This document shows, in pieces, positions 8,257-18,251 of a stretch of DNA of 64,000 nt. Under the pieces are notes generated by a model. That model ran no database searches. It saw only the letters and a list, made by a program, of their open reading frames with translations, and had not been told where the DNA came from. Each line of letters starts with the position of its first letter. Position 1 is the stretch's first letter. Origin of the DNA: JANQEU01 sp965601455 (GTDB lineage: Bacteria; Bacteroidota; Bacteroidia; Cytophagales; Cyclobacteriaceae); the NCBI GenBank assembly GCA_965601455.1, contig OZ271831.1, positions 3,906,001 through 3,970,000 of the forward strand, read 5' to 3'. A program made the translations under genes and the position numbers.

Positions 8257-8665
8257 TAAACCTTGAGATTAATTCCGGTGTGGGCATCCGACAGGTATCT
8301 CTCCTCCCAAATAAACGATATCGATTCTTTGCCACCAGATCATAAATTATATTGGTGATTTTCAGTGGTAGAAAGCGGAATAATCGAATAAAACGGAGAG
8401 GTGAATTTAAGTATTGGGCAAGTAGGAAGACAGCTTCACTTTTAGTGTAATATGTGTCTCCTAAAATGACAATCAATGTAGTCGGGTCCTCCGGGTCATA
8501 ATCGTGATCGATCAGATAGGTTTTTCCAAAATCAGATTGAATGGAAGCGAATTTTATGATTTCTTCGGAGTCCTGATCAATCAGGAAATTGACTAACCCG
8601 TTACACAAATTACAATACCCGTCAAATAAAAGTATTGGGGAGTCTACTTCAGAATCTGCACCCAT
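8246..8665 (-). CDS. DCC family (DUF393) thiol-disulfide oxidoreductase-like protein
   Basis: A 139-residue protein of the DCC/YuxK family (DUF393), recognised by 'LLFDGYCNLCNGLVNFL' near the N-terminus, with the DxxCxxC motif that names the family, and by 'RFIRLFRFLPLKI' further on. The family is predicted to be thioredoxin-like, but the biochemical role is poorly defined. The first 22 nt overlap the end of the large upstream gene, so the two are probably co-transcribed. The overlap does not by itself indicate a shared function. Confidence 0.88.
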   Translation of the reverse strand: MGADSEVDSPILLFDGYCNLCNGLVNFLIDQDSEEIIKFASIQSDFGKTYLIDHDYDPEDPTTLIVILGDTYYTKSEAVFLLAQYLNSPLRFIRLFRFLPLKITNIIYDLVAKNRYRLFGRRDTCRMPTPELISRFIDS

Positions 8666-11556
8666 CCGTTAAAGGTTCTTAACGATTTCGAAGTAGCGAG
8701 GACATCGAATTCAACCTCGGCAAGGTAGTAATAGACATCCGCAGGTAATTCTTTGCCACTATTTGTTTTTCCATCCCAGTTGATGAGTACGCTTTGTTCC
8801 TCCTCTTCGGATAAATCAAAGACCAATACCCCATTCCTATCAAATACTTTGAAGTCAACAGAATTTACGAACCGTGGACAATTGCTATTGTCAAAATTGT
8901 CTATTGGATTAGACGTATTACTGTATAAAGGTGTGAAGGTATCGTTATATCCATCGCCATTGGGTGTGAATACATTAGGTAGGGTGTAATTGGGACAATT
9001 GTCTATGCAAAGTGGTTCAGATCGTTCACTCTCATTAAATGATCGATCTACTGCTGTAATTTGATAACATCCCTTAAATGAGGACAATCCCGTATGAACG
9101 TAGAAAAGTTGATCCGTACTGTCCAATAATATGTAATCCTCCTCTAAACCGGATAGGGAAAAATATATTCTGTAATACTGTGCGTCATCATCGCAGATAT
9201 TATCAAATTCTTGTTCCCATTCAAATTCATTCTCAAAATTTACTGTTCCGCAACCAAAGTCTGCCACAACAGATTCGCAATCGAATTGATTCGATACAAT
9301 GAGGTTTATTGGAGGGCAAGGTGCTTCGTTATCATTCGGCTGATCGCATATTATCTGAGAATCGTTAACAAGCGGTTCTGCAATAAGAGGATTACCGTAA
9401 CTACCGAATGTGGTAACATAGTAACAATATTCCAAGTCCTCATCAAGAGCAACGTTGTTGAATCGACCGTCATCGAAATAGACAAATCCTATCTCAGATA
9501 CATTAACCGAATCTATTAGTTCTAATCTTCCTGGGTCGTTTGTAAATACATTGTCTCTGTATATGTAATGGTAAGGAGCTACATCTGTTATGTTAGACCA
9601 AGGGACATTAGCCCTCCATGATACTTCAATCGCTCCAATCAATGATTTTGTATTGGCCCGTACCGATGAGGCTACAGCTGAAGAGTCGATTAACAATCCA
9701 TTTGCATCGAATAAGACGACCTGGTAAGAATATTGACTTTGAAGCGTATTAACATCCACATCCACAAAACTTGTGCTTGTTTGTCTATCAACTATTACTT
9801 CTGGAACACTCAAATCATCCCCGGAAGATCGTAACAATTGGTAGCTATATGGTGGTGGAAACTGGGCTTCATCAATTTCAATTGGAGGCAACCATGCGAC
9901 TGAGATCCGACCTTGCAGATTGGTTTCTTCCACTGAAACGTTGGTGATTACTGGTGCATCTCCAATCAAGGTGATGCACGTTTCTTCTGAAACATAGCTT
10001 TCGCCTCTTCCTGGTTCAGGAAACTCGGCGACTAACCTATAACAGTACTTTGCACCTGGAGCTAAGCCAGGATCAATTGTACTTAATTGATCTATAGGCA
10101 CTGTTTGAATTAATTGATACCCAGTATTAGGTGGCATTCCCACTATACATTCATCCGGATCTATAGTAAGATCTCCCACCCGTCTCCAAACCTGCATGGC
10201 ACTGGCATTTGGACATGAATAGGAATCCCAATTCAATTGGACAGATCGACCTGTTTCCGGAGCTGCCTGCAAACCAGTCGGCTGCGGTCCAACAACGGTA
10301 ACCTGCCAGGTTTGAAATTCGACTAGAGATGGGCCCACCTTTATTCCACTTTCAACTGGGTCATCTGTGACCTTGAATTGAATCTCATATGGACGAGCCC
10401 TGACATGTCCACATACCGTATTCCAATTAAACTCAATGGCTCCTGGTTCCTGCTGAAATATGGCAGGGTCAGGCCTCACCGTGGCTGGAGAATTGATCTG
10501 AAATGGCCCACCAAAAGCTTCCAGTTTCACTCGATGACCATCCGGATCGCTGCCAAGGATTGTAGCAGTTACAGTTTCACCTGCGGTGACGCACTCTTCC
10601 TCGGGTACAGACAGAACGGGTGGTTCATTATCACCTTCGTAGACAATTATCTGCATATCCCGAATGATATATCCAATTCTGGTTGGTCTAGCCTCACCCG
10701 GTAGTTGGCGGTATTCTTCAATTCTAAAGGCTACGTTGTATTCAAAACATTCTTCAACGCCATCCGGACAATCCTGCCCAAATAGTTTGAACTCCGACGT
10801 TGTTCCCCCATCACCCGGGGAATCCCAGATCAGATCCCCAACATCTTCATCCATGGTGAGAAATGCCCGATTTCCTGCCTCGCTGCCACTGAAAACATCG
10901 GTGTAAAACACACCGTCATCTAATTCCCGGTAATTGAAAACTTCAAGATCACGGTTCTGCTTTGGTACAATAATCTGTCGTTCACCATTCGCATCGATAA
11001 ACTCGTAAACGTATCGAATGCTGTCACCATCAGGATCGAAGGCACCCGGATTGTGAATAAATCTTGCTCCTGGAGCCGCTTCATCGATGGGTGGTACCGT
11101 TAGAATCGGACTGTTGTTGATCCCAACAAATGGATCAATTACGATCAGGGTTTCGACGTAGAAGCGAGTAGTGGATGAGTTTTCCATATTGGCTATGCCA
11201 GCATTCCGGTAATTTTCGGCGTAACTCACTATGTAATCCCTTGGTGCAGAATACGTATGTCGAAATCTAAAAATCTGACGTATAATATTGTCCGCGAGCA
11301 CACTGTCCTCGCTCACAAGGTTTGTTTCTGAGCCATCAAGAGTGGCTCCATCACCAAAGTCGAAAATTCCATTTCCAAACTCAATGCCTGTGTCGTTGTC
11401 CCTGTAGCCAATAAAGGTAAACTCATAGGTAAATGACAACGGGTCCACTCTTCTGGCTATTATTTCTCCGGCACGGATATGACTCGCCAGACCGACCACA
11501 GTCGACGTTAGTCCTATAAAAAATAATATTGCCTTTAACTTTTCTACGCCTTTCAT
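8644..11556 (-). CDS. Large secreted protein with FnIII-like repeats and T9SS type B sorting domain
   Basis: A 970-residue protein with an N-terminal signal peptide (about residues 1-29). A PKD-like region ('FDFGDGATLDG') comes first, followed by several fibronectin type III-like modules such as 'PTGLQAAPETGRSVQLNWD'. The C-terminus has 'LPNVFTPNGDGYNDTF' and 'WDGKTNSGKELPADVYYYL', the gliding-motility CHU_C domain that directs export by the type IX secretion system. It is probably a cell-surface or released adhesin-like protein. A TAATTTTG promoter-like box lies 64 nt upstream. No enzymatic domain is apparent. Confidence 0.9.
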   Translation of the reverse strand: MKGVEKLKAILFFIGLTSTVVGLASHIRAGEIIARRVDPLSFTYEFTFIGYRDNDTGIEFGNGIFDFGDGATLDGSETNLVSEDSVLADNIIRQIFRFRHTYSAPRDYIVSYAENYRNAGIANMENSSTTRFYVETLIVIDPFVGINNSPILTVPPIDEAAPGARFIHNPGAFDPDGDSIRYVYEFIDANGERQIIVPKQNRDLEVFNYRELDDGVFYTDVFSGSEAGNRAFLTMDEDVGDLIWDSPGDGGTTSEFKLFGQDCPDGVEECFEYNVAFRIEEYRQLPGEARPTRIGYIIRDMQIIVYEGDNEPPVLSVPEEECVTAGETVTATILGSDPDGHRVKLEAFGGPFQINSPATVRPDPAIFQQEPGAIEFNWNTVCGHVRARPYEIQFKVTDDPVESGIKVGPSLVEFQTWQVTVVGPQPTGLQAAPETGRSVQLNWDSYSCPNASAMQVWRRVGDLTIDPDECIVGMPPNTGYQLIQTVPIDQLSTIDPGLAPGAKYCYRLVAEFPEPGRGESYVSEETCITLIGDAPVITNVSVEETNLQGRISVAWLPPIEIDEAQFPPPYSYQLLRSSGDDLSVPEVIVDRQTSTSFVDVDVNTLQSQYSYQVVLFDANGLLIDSSAVASSVRANTKSLIGAIEVSWRANVPWSNITDVAPYHYIYRDNVFTNDPGRLELIDSVNVSEIGFVYFDDGRFNNVALDEDLEYCYYVTTFGSYGNPLIAEPLVNDSQIICDQPNDNEAPCPPINLIVSNQFDCESVVADFGCGTVNFENEFEWEQEFDNICDDDAQYYRIYFSLSGLEEDYILLDSTDQLFYVHTGLSSFKGCYQITAVDRSFNESERSEPLCIDNCPNYTLPNVFTPNGDGYNDTFTPLYSNTSNPIDNFDNSNCPRFVNSVDFKVFDRNGVLVFDLSEEEEQSVLINWDGKTNSGKELPADVYYYLAEVEFDVLATSKSLRTFNGWVQILK

Positions 11557-11619
11557 GGTCCTTCAGTCACGTGTACAACGTCGAGTTTCTCCTTTGCATT
11601 CAAATTTTCAACCATATTG

Positions 11620-11627
11620 CAAAATTA
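11620..11627 (-). promoter_or_regulatory. Possible -7 promoter box for the T9SS surface protein
   Basis: TAATTTTG on the minus strand matches TAnnTTTG exactly, 64 nt before the ATG at 11556. No TTG is found at the expected spacing upstream. Confidence 0.4.
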
Positions 11628-11709
11628 TCCCCTATTTCAACGAATTTTTATCGCATAAGTCCAGTTATAAATCCGAATTGCAAGAAGTAATCCAATTTTT
11701 GGAATTGAA

Positions 11710-11740
11710 TTGCACGACACCGTTCCCGTCTATACCTTTG
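11710..11740 (+). promoter_or_regulatory. Predicted promoter for sdhCAB
   Basis: TTG (11710-11712), a 20-nt spacer and TACCTTTG (11733-11740) fit TTG-N17-23-TAnnTTTG. The sdhC ATG lies 32 nt past the -7 box, giving a short leader. Confidence 0.55.
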
Positions 11741-11771
11741 GACACAAACAATTTGAACCACGAATAACACT

Positions 11772-12449
11772 ATGAGTTGGTTAACGAATACACTAACAAG
11801 TTCTATTGGTAAGAAGCTGGTTATGTCATTGACTGGCTTGTTTCTCGTTGTGTTTCTTGTTGAACACTTAATCGGGAATTTGCTTTTACTCAAACCAGAT
11901 GACGGTCTGGCTTTCAACGAATATGCTCACTTCATGAAAGACAGCATTATTATAAGAGTGGCCGAAGTTGGTCTCTTCGCGGGGATCCTATTACATATCG
12001 TCCAGGGTATTGTACTAATTCGGTCTAACAGAGAAGCAAGGCCGGTACAATACGCAGCAAACAAGTCAAGGACTGACTCCTGGACTTCGAAGTTGATGGG
12101 TCCATTCGGAATTGTAATACTGGTTTTCCTGATGGTTCATCTTTATAACTTTTTCAGTTATAAGTATTTCAGACCACAATTATTGGACAATGTAGCGGGA
12201 ACCGACATGCAGGATATGGCGTCTGTTGTATTTGCAACTTTCTCCAATCCATTAGAAGTTTTGCTTTATGTCGTAGCCATGCTGGTTGTTGCGTTTCACA
12301 TGTGGCACGGTTTCCAAAGTGCCTTCCAGTCTTTGGGAATAAATCACAATAAGTATACACCATTCATTAAAGGGTTAGGAGCTGTATTTGCCGTGGTAGT
12401 ACCACTAGGCCTTGCAGCAATTCCCATCATATTATTTTTAAAGAGTTAA
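11772..12449 (+). CDS. sdhC: Succinate dehydrogenase/fumarate reductase cytochrome b subunit
   Basis: A 225-residue membrane anchor with five hydrophobic helices, the Bacteroidota/Wolinella-type diheme cytochrome b558 fold. Histidines lie within or near helices ('VEHLIGNLLL', 'ILLHIVQG', 'LMVHLYNFF', 'AFHMWHGFQSAFQ'), as expected for two hemes b. It anchors the flavoprotein and iron-sulfur subunits and exchanges electrons with the quinone pool. It is first in the sdhCAB operon, 9 nt before sdhA. Confidence 0.95.
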   Translation: MSWLTNTLTSSIGKKLVMSLTGLFLVVFLVEHLIGNLLLLKPDDGLAFNEYAHFMKDSIIIRVAEVGLFAGILLHIVQGIVLIRSNREARPVQYAANKSRTDSWTSKLMGPFGIVILVFLMVHLYNFFSYKYFRPQLLDNVAGTDMQDMASVVFATFSNPLEVLLYVVAMLVVAFHMWHGFQSAFQSLGINHNKYTPFIKGLGAVFAVVVPLGLAAIPIILFLKS

Positions 12450-12458
12450 TCCTGCAGT

Positions 12459-14399
12459 ATGAGCACGATATTAGATTCAAAAATTCCAGCGGGTCCTGTT
12501 GAGGAGAAATGGACGAACCACAAGTTCGGAATGAAGTTGGTCAACCCGGCGAACAAAAGAAAATACGACATTATCGTAGTAGGGACGGGTTTGGCAGGAG
12601 CTTCGGCCGCAGCTTCATTAGCAGAGCTTGGTTACAACGTCAAAGCATTTTGCTTTCAGGACAGCCCAAGACGAGCACATAGCATTGCCGCCCAAGGAGG
12701 TATAAATGCGGCGAAGAATTATCAAAACGATGGAGACAGTATCTTCCGATTGTTTTATGATACGGTAAAAGGAGGAGATTATCGATCACGTGAAGCAAAT
12801 GTTTATCGACTTGCCCAGGTGAGTGTTAATATCATTGACCAGTGCGTGGCACAAGGTGTACCTTTCGCAAGGGAATACGGTGGACTACTGGATAACCGTT
12901 CTTTTGGTGGCGCGCAGGTTTCCAGAACCTTTTATGCAAAAGGTCAAACTGGTCAGCAGCTTTTGCTGGGAGCGTACAGTGCGCTCAGCCGACAAGTGAA
13001 TAACGGTAAAGTAAAGCTGTATTCCAGGGCAGAAATGCTTGATGTTGTCATTGTCGATGGTCAGGCTCGAGGTATAGTTGCAAGAAACCTGATCACCGGG
13101 GAAATAGAATCTCATTCTGCCCATGCGGTTCTTCTTTGCACAGGAGGATATGGTAACGTATTCTTTTTATCAACAAACGCCATGGGTAGCAATGTGACAG
13201 CGGCGTGGAGAGCTCATAAAAAGGGAGCATTTTTCGCTAATCCGTGCTACACTCAAATTCACCCAACTTGTATCCCTGTTAGTGGAGAACATCAATCGAA
13301 GTTGACATTAATGTCTGAGTCACTTAGGAATGACGGACGGGTTTGGGTTCCAAAGACGAAGGAAGACGCTGAAAAAATTCGAAAAGGAGAAATGAAAGCG
13401 GGTGAGCTTGCGGAAGAAGCCAGGGATTATTACCTGGAGACCAGGTATCCTGCCTTTGGTAACCTTGTCCCAAGAGACGTTGCGTCCAGAAACGCAAAAG
13501 ACGTTTGTGACGACGGACGAGGTGTTGGACCTACGGGTTTGGCTGTTTACCTGGACTTTAAAGATGCCATTGAAAGAGACGGTGCGGACGTGATTAAAGC
13601 CAAGTATGGTAACCTGTTCGACATTTACGAAAAAATTACTGGTGAGGATCCATACCAGGTCCCGATGAAGATTTATCCCGCAGTGCACTACACCATGGGC
13701 GGACTTTGGGTTGATTACAACCTGATGACAACAGTACCTGGTCTTTATGCACTGGGAGAAGCCAATTTCTCTGACCACGGTGCCAATCGACTTGGAGCAA
13801 GTGCTTTGATGCAAGGCCTAGCCGATGGATATTTTGTTATTCCATATACCATCGGAGACTATCTTGCAAAGATGCCTTACGACAAAGTACCTACTACTCA
13901 CGAAGCATTTGTAGAGGCTGAAAAACAAGTCAGGGACTCTGTAGATAAGCTCATGAGTATTAATGGAAATACGCCTGTTGATACCTTCCATAAGAGATTG
14001 GGTAAGGTCATGTGGGATTACTGCGGAATGGCCCGAAACGCCGAGGGGTTGAAGAAAGCAAAGAAAATGGTACAGGAAATTCGCGAGGAATTCTGGAAAG
14101 ACCTCAAGGTTACAGGTACCAGTGATGAACTGAACATGAGTCTTGAAAAAGCTAGTCGTGTGGCAGATTTCCTTGAATTAGGAGAGTTGATGATTGATGA
14201 TGCCCTTATGAGAGACGAATCATGTGGAGGCCATTTTAGAGAAGAACATCAGACGGAAGAGGGGGAAGCACAAAGAGACGATAACCAATTCGCCTTTGTG
14301 GGTGCATGGGAGTTTACAGGGCCTGAAAAGCCTGAAAAACTCCATAAGGAGAATCTAGAATTTGAAAATGTGAAACTTACACAGAGAAGTTACAAGTAA
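12459..14399 (+). CDS. sdhA: Succinate dehydrogenase/fumarate reductase flavoprotein subunit
   Basis: A 646-residue catalytic subunit. The Rossmann motif 'VVGTGLAGASAAASLAELG' binds FAD. 'RRAHSIAAQGGINAA' holds the histidine that carries FAD covalently in this family. The substrate-site segment 'HYTMGGLWVDYN' and the 'DHGANRLGASALMQGLADG' region are present. It acts at the cytoplasmic membrane face in the TCA cycle. As in other Bacteroidota, direction (succinate oxidation or fumarate reduction) cannot be read from sequence. It is separated from sdhB by a single base. Confidence 0.97.
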   Translation: MSTILDSKIPAGPVEEKWTNHKFGMKLVNPANKRKYDIIVVGTGLAGASAAASLAELGYNVKAFCFQDSPRRAHSIAAQGGINAAKNYQNDGDSIFRLFYDTVKGGDYRSREANVYRLAQVSVNIIDQCVAQGVPFAREYGGLLDNRSFGGAQVSRTFYAKGQTGQQLLLGAYSALSRQVNNGKVKLYSRAEMLDVVIVDGQARGIVARNLITGEIESHSAHAVLLCTGGYGNVFFLSTNAMGSNVTAAWRAHKKGAFFANPCYTQIHPTCIPVSGEHQSKLTLMSESLRNDGRVWVPKTKEDAEKIRKGEMKAGELAEEARDYYLETRYPAFGNLVPRDVASRNAKDVCDDGRGVGPTGLAVYLDFKDAIERDGADVIKAKYGNLFDIYEKITGEDPYQVPMKIYPAVHYTMGGLWVDYNLMTTVPGLYALGEANFSDHGANRLGASALMQGLADGYFVIPYTIGDYLAKMPYDKVPTTHEAFVEAEKQVRDSVDKLMSINGNTPVDTFHKRLGKVMWDYCGMARNAEGLKKAKKMVQEIREEFWKDLKVTGTSDELNMSLEKASRVADFLELGELMIDDALMRDESCGGHFREEHQTEEGEAQRDDNQFAFVGAWEFTGPEKPEKLHKENLEFENVKLTQRSYK

Positions 14400-14400
14400 C

Positions 14401-15141
14401 ATGAAACTTACATTAAAGATATGGCGTCAAAAGAATGCCAACGATAAAGGAGGATTTCAAAACTATTCAATTGATGGTATCAGCGAGGATACCTCGTTCC
14501 TTGAAATGCTGGACCAATTAAACGTGGAATTAGAACAGAAGGGAGAAGAGCCTGTCCACTTTGACCATGACTGTAGAGAAGGAATATGTGGCATGTGCAG
14601 CCTGTTTATTAATGGCCAACCACACGGTCCACATCAAACTACTACCTGTCAGCTTCATATGAGAAGCTTCAGTGATGGAGACACAATCACCATTGAACCC
14701 TGGAGGGCTAAATCCTTCCCGGTGATGAAAGACCTGGTGGTAGATCGTACATCTTTTGATCGAATTATTCAGGCGGGTGGGTACATCTCTGTTAATACCG
14801 GAGGAACACCCGATGCCAATGAAATCCCTATTCCGAAGCATGTGGCATCTGAAGCCATGGATGCCGCCTCTTGTATTGGATGCGGGGCTTGTGTTGCAGC
14901 TTGCAAAAATGCGAGTGCGATGCTTTTTGTTTCAGCCAAAGTAGCTCACCTGGGAAAACTCCCTCAGGGTGAAGTGGAAAAACAGGAAAGAGTCCAAAAT
15001 ATGGTCGCTCAAATGGACGAAGAAGGTTTTGGAGCCTGTACAAATACTGGAGCATGTGCAGCGGAGTGTCCGAAGGAAATAAGCCTTACGAATATCGCGA
15101 TGATGAATCGGGAGTATTTAAGCGCTAGTTTTAGCTCGTAG
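14401..15141 (+). CDS. sdhB: Succinate dehydrogenase/fumarate reductase iron-sulfur subunit
   Basis: A 246-residue subunit with an N-terminal plant-type ferredoxin domain: 'DCREGICGMCSLF' plus 'TTTCQLH' supply the 2Fe-2S ligands. The C-terminal half has 'CIGCGACVAACKNAS' and 'CTNTGACAAECPKEI' for the 4Fe-4S and 3Fe-4S clusters. It relays electrons between the flavin of SdhA and the hemes/quinone of SdhC. It is the last gene of the operon and ends one base before the convergent histidine kinase gene, with no obvious terminator hairpin between them. Confidence 0.97.
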   Translation: MKLTLKIWRQKNANDKGGFQNYSIDGISEDTSFLEMLDQLNVELEQKGEEPVHFDHDCREGICGMCSLFINGQPHGPHQTTTCQLHMRSFSDGDTITIEPWRAKSFPVMKDLVVDRTSFDRIIQAGGYISVNTGGTPDANEIPIPKHVASEAMDAASCIGCGACVAACKNASAMLFVSAKVAHLGKLPQGEVEKQERVQNMVAQMDEEGFGACTNTGACAAECPKEISLTNIAMMNREYLSASFSS

Positions 15142-15142
15142 C

Positions 15143-16540
15143 TTAAGCCAACACAGATTGTCTGGCAGGGATCTGGATAGAAAAAGATACCCCCTCTTTT
15201 TCGTTTGATACACTTAGAAAGCCATTAAGCTCACCAACAAGGGAGTAGCAAATGGATAATCCAAGTCCAGTGCCCTGACCTGGATCCTTCGTTGTAAAAA
15301 AGGGATCAAAAATCCGTAGCATATTCTTACTGGGAATATGCACACCAGTATTGAATACTTCGATCGATCCGTAACTTTTTCCTTCATTTACGGTCTCAGT
15401 CGTTCGGATTCGAATGAATGGAGGATCTCCCGATTCCAATGTAGCATGAATTGCATTGTCAAGAATATTCTGGACCACCTGGTGAAGCTTATCCGTATTT
15501 ACTGATACAGTCTGATCAAACTCATAGGCAGTTTCGATAGTTATCTCCTCACTTAACTTAGGAGCAATGAATAAAAGTGCATCTTCTACGATATGTTGAA
15601 ATGTTACGTTCTCTTTGCTATCCGAACTGTGGTAGGATATACTTTTCATTTTATTCACAATGTCAGAAGCTTTTGAGACGCCACTTTGTATCATTTCCAC
15701 ACCGGCCTCCAGATCTATATCACCCTCTCCGTTTGATCTGGATTCTCTTTTTATCAGATCAAGTCCACCACTGATGTAGTTTAGTGGATTGTTAATCTCA
15801 TGACTTATACCCGCAACCATGGTACCCATTGAAGCCATCTTCTCAGACTGTATCAATCGCTGTTGCGCCTTACTCAATTCCTCAACCTTCTTCTTCAGAG
15901 CCTCATTGGATTGCAACAGATCCAGTTCAAAACTGGAATTGATATTTCTTAGATAGAATAGAGACAAATGAAGAAATACAAATGCGGCAACTGGAATGAC
16001 TTTGTAGTAGATTCTGAAATAATCAATGATATCAATTGTCTTTCTTGACGAAGTTGAATATTGAACCATTATATCATCAAGAAAAAGCATCAGGATGAAA
16101 AACATGGCTAACGAAAACCAGTAGCGCCTCTTTTCAATTCGTGGAGTAAAAACTAATTGAGGTATCAGAGATAAGCAGATGACAACCACATGGTAATAAA
16201 AGAAACTTGAATCCTGAATATAGCCGAAGAAGATAGGGACAAGGATCAGTAGAGAAATAGGTAGAAAAACAGTTGATAACTTGGTCGCCGTAATCAACCT
16301 ATGATTGGCAAGAACCAGGTTAGCGAGACATACTAATGAAGTAAGCGGTAACCGGCTGGAATAGAAGTTGTATTCCTGACCATTTCTAATGGTAACATAA
16401 GCAGTGAGTACTGAAAGAATTAAAAGAAGGACTAAAAGGACAAAATTGACCCTATTATTCAGTACCAGCGACCTTCTTTCCAGTTTAGACTGATCATCGG
16501 TGGTCCCCAGGTAAGAAACGTAACTCCAAAGTCTGATCAT
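15143..16540 (-). CDS. Membrane-bound sensor histidine kinase (orphan)
   Basis: A 465-residue kinase. Residues up to about 215 contain some six hydrophobic segments with no recognisable periplasmic domain. A coiled coil ('NEALKKKVEELSKAQQRL') precedes the dimerisation helix with the phospho-accepting His247 in 'ISHEINNPLNYIS'. The ATPase domain has the N box 'VVQNILDNAIHAT' and the F/G2 boxes 'FDPFFTTKDPGQGTGLGLS'. There is no receiver domain and no response regulator alongside, so its partner and stimulus are unknown. The type resembles kinases whose membrane region itself senses the signal. Confidence 0.92.
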   Translation of the reverse strand: MIRLWSYVSYLGTTDDQSKLERRSLVLNNRVNFVLLVLLLILSVLTAYVTIRNGQEYNFYSSRLPLTSLVCLANLVLANHRLITATKLSTVFLPISLLILVPIFFGYIQDSSFFYYHVVVICLSLIPQLVFTPRIEKRRYWFSLAMFFILMLFLDDIMVQYSTSSRKTIDIIDYFRIYYKVIPVAAFVFLHLSLFYLRNINSSFELDLLQSNEALKKKVEELSKAQQRLIQSEKMASMGTMVAGISHEINNPLNYISGGLDLIKRESRSNGEGDIDLEAGVEMIQSGVSKASDIVNKMKSISYHSSDSKENVTFQHIVEDALLFIAPKLSEEITIETAYEFDQTVSVNTDKLHQVVQNILDNAIHATLESGDPPFIRIRTTETVNEGKSYGSIEVFNTGVHIPSKNMLRIFDPFFTTKDPGQGTGLGLSICYSLVGELNGFLSVSNEKEGVSFSIQIPARQSVLA

Positions 16541-16667
16541 TAAGTGAGCGGTTCAAATTTGAATATCCCAAAGAATTCTTATTAAAACAATATTTTCCGT
16601 AATAATATGAAAGCTACCGTATCAGGAGAAAATCATCCAGATTTGAAAATCTGACTAATTTCGATTC

Positions 16668-18134
16668 ATGAAATTCATCCTTGCCTTTACTCTTATTTTT
16701 TTTTCCTCTTTTACGTACGCTCAATCTGAAAAAGAAATTGTTGAGGAAACCGTCCAAAGAAATGAAATTGAGTATCATATTAAAGTGTTATCGTCCGATT
16801 CCCTAGAAGGCCGGGATACCGGCTCACCCGGATTGGAAATGGCGGCTAAGTACATCGAAGATCAGCTTGAAAGCTATGGCGTACGTCCTCATCCTAATTT
16901 AGAGACTTTCCGTCAAAAGGTCCCACTTGAAAGAATCACTCCACCTGAGGAAGGGAAAATCGTAATTGGTGATAGTTCTTATCTCGTCTCCAGAGACTTT
17001 CTGGTGATGTCCGGAACATCCAAAGAATTCGAAGGAGCGTTTATTTTCGTAAACTTCGGAAATGAGGACGATCTAGATAATGAATCGGTAGAGGGAAAGT
17101 GGGTAGTTGCCTACTGCGGAAATGGCCAATCGCCAAGTCCAATTCAATGGTTGGGTGACCTTGACACCAAACGCAATCGTATAGTAGAAGCCGGTGCAAT
17201 AGGTCTCATCGAACTATACAACTCACCACAATTTACGTGGGACCTGATTGCCCGTGCCAGAGGTGGTGAAGGAGTATTTATTGCAAATTCTGAGGATAAC
17301 AAGTTAGACGAGTTTCCTCATCTCTGGTTAGATAACACCGGCAATAAAGTCGCTTTCCAGCTTGACAGTCTTGAGACCATTGGAGTTCAATTCAGTGAGA
17401 GAGCAAGAGAAGAAATAGATGCTTTCAATATTGTTGGTATAGTGGAAGGAACAGAAACGCCAGATGAGTATGTAGTCTATTCTGCTCATTACGACCATGT
17501 CGGGATTGGTCGTCCTGATGATAGTGGTGATAACATTTATAATGGTGCACGTGACAATGCGGTGGGGACAGTTACCGTACTTAGTTCGGCAAAATCGATT
17601 GGAAAATACCCAACAAAAAGATCCTCCCTATTCGTCTTTTTCACAGCTGAAGAAAAAGGACTCCTTGGCAGCGAGTGGTTTGTCAATAATCCACCTATAC
17701 CCTTGAACCAAATGATATTTTGTTTCAACAGTGATAACGGGGGATACAACGATACAACCAAAGCAACGATTCAGGGACTTGAGCGAAATACCGCCTCGGC
17801 AGATATTGTGGAAGCCTGCGCAGCATTTGGAATAGAGGCCATTAAAGACCCCGTTCCGCAGTATAATCTCTTCGATCGATCCGATAATGTAAATTTTGCA
17901 CGAAAAGGTGTTCCTGATTTTACTTTTAGCATGGGCTTTACTGACTTCAATGAAGAGATTACAAAGTACTATCACCAGGCCGCGGATCAGGCCGAAACTC
18001 TGGACTTCGAGTACTTGGAACGTTTTTTCAAAGCTTATGTCCATGCAGCACGAGTCATGGCAAATCGCGCAGAAAAACCTTTCTGGGTGGAAGGAGATAA
18101 ATACTATAAGGCAGGCGAGGATCTCTATCGGTAG
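16668..18134 (+). CDS. Secreted M28 family zinc metallopeptidase
   Basis: A 488-residue exopeptidase with a signal peptide (MKFILAFTLIFFSSFTYAQ). A PA-like insert occupies roughly residues 100-245. The catalytic M28 domain follows, with zinc ligands and acid/base residues in 'YSAHYDHVGIG', 'ARDNAVGT', 'FFTAEEKGLLGS', 'NSDNGG' and a late 'YYHQAADQAE'. Members remove N-terminal residues from peptides (aminopeptidase type) or act on related amides, here in the periplasm or outside. It stands alone, divergent from the histidine kinase. Confidence 0.93.
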   Translation: MKFILAFTLIFFSSFTYAQSEKEIVEETVQRNEIEYHIKVLSSDSLEGRDTGSPGLEMAAKYIEDQLESYGVRPHPNLETFRQKVPLERITPPEEGKIVIGDSSYLVSRDFLVMSGTSKEFEGAFIFVNFGNEDDLDNESVEGKWVVAYCGNGQSPSPIQWLGDLDTKRNRIVEAGAIGLIELYNSPQFTWDLIARARGGEGVFIANSEDNKLDEFPHLWLDNTGNKVAFQLDSLETIGVQFSERAREEIDAFNIVGIVEGTETPDEYVVYSAHYDHVGIGRPDDSGDNIYNGARDNAVGTVTVLSSAKSIGKYPTKRSSLFVFFTAEEKGLLGSEWFVNNPPIPLNQMIFCFNSDNGGYNDTTKATIQGLERNTASADIVEACAAFGIEAIKDPVPQYNLFDRSDNVNFARKGVPDFTFSMGFTDFNEEITKYYHQAADQAETLDFEYLERFFKAYVHAARVMANRAEKPFWVEGDKYYKAGEDLYR

Positions 18135-18251
18135 TAGTCGGACTTAAATCTTATCACCTACTGATTAACCTCATCCGTTCATCTGACATAGAATCTATTT
18201 TGAAAAGTAGATTCACCTCATTTTCGCTTTGAGACATAATTAAAATTAAAG

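Noticed and set aside
16656..16663. TAATTTCG as promoter box for the M28 peptidase
   Set aside because: It lies only 4 nt from the ATG and has one mismatch. Transcription would start inside the gene.
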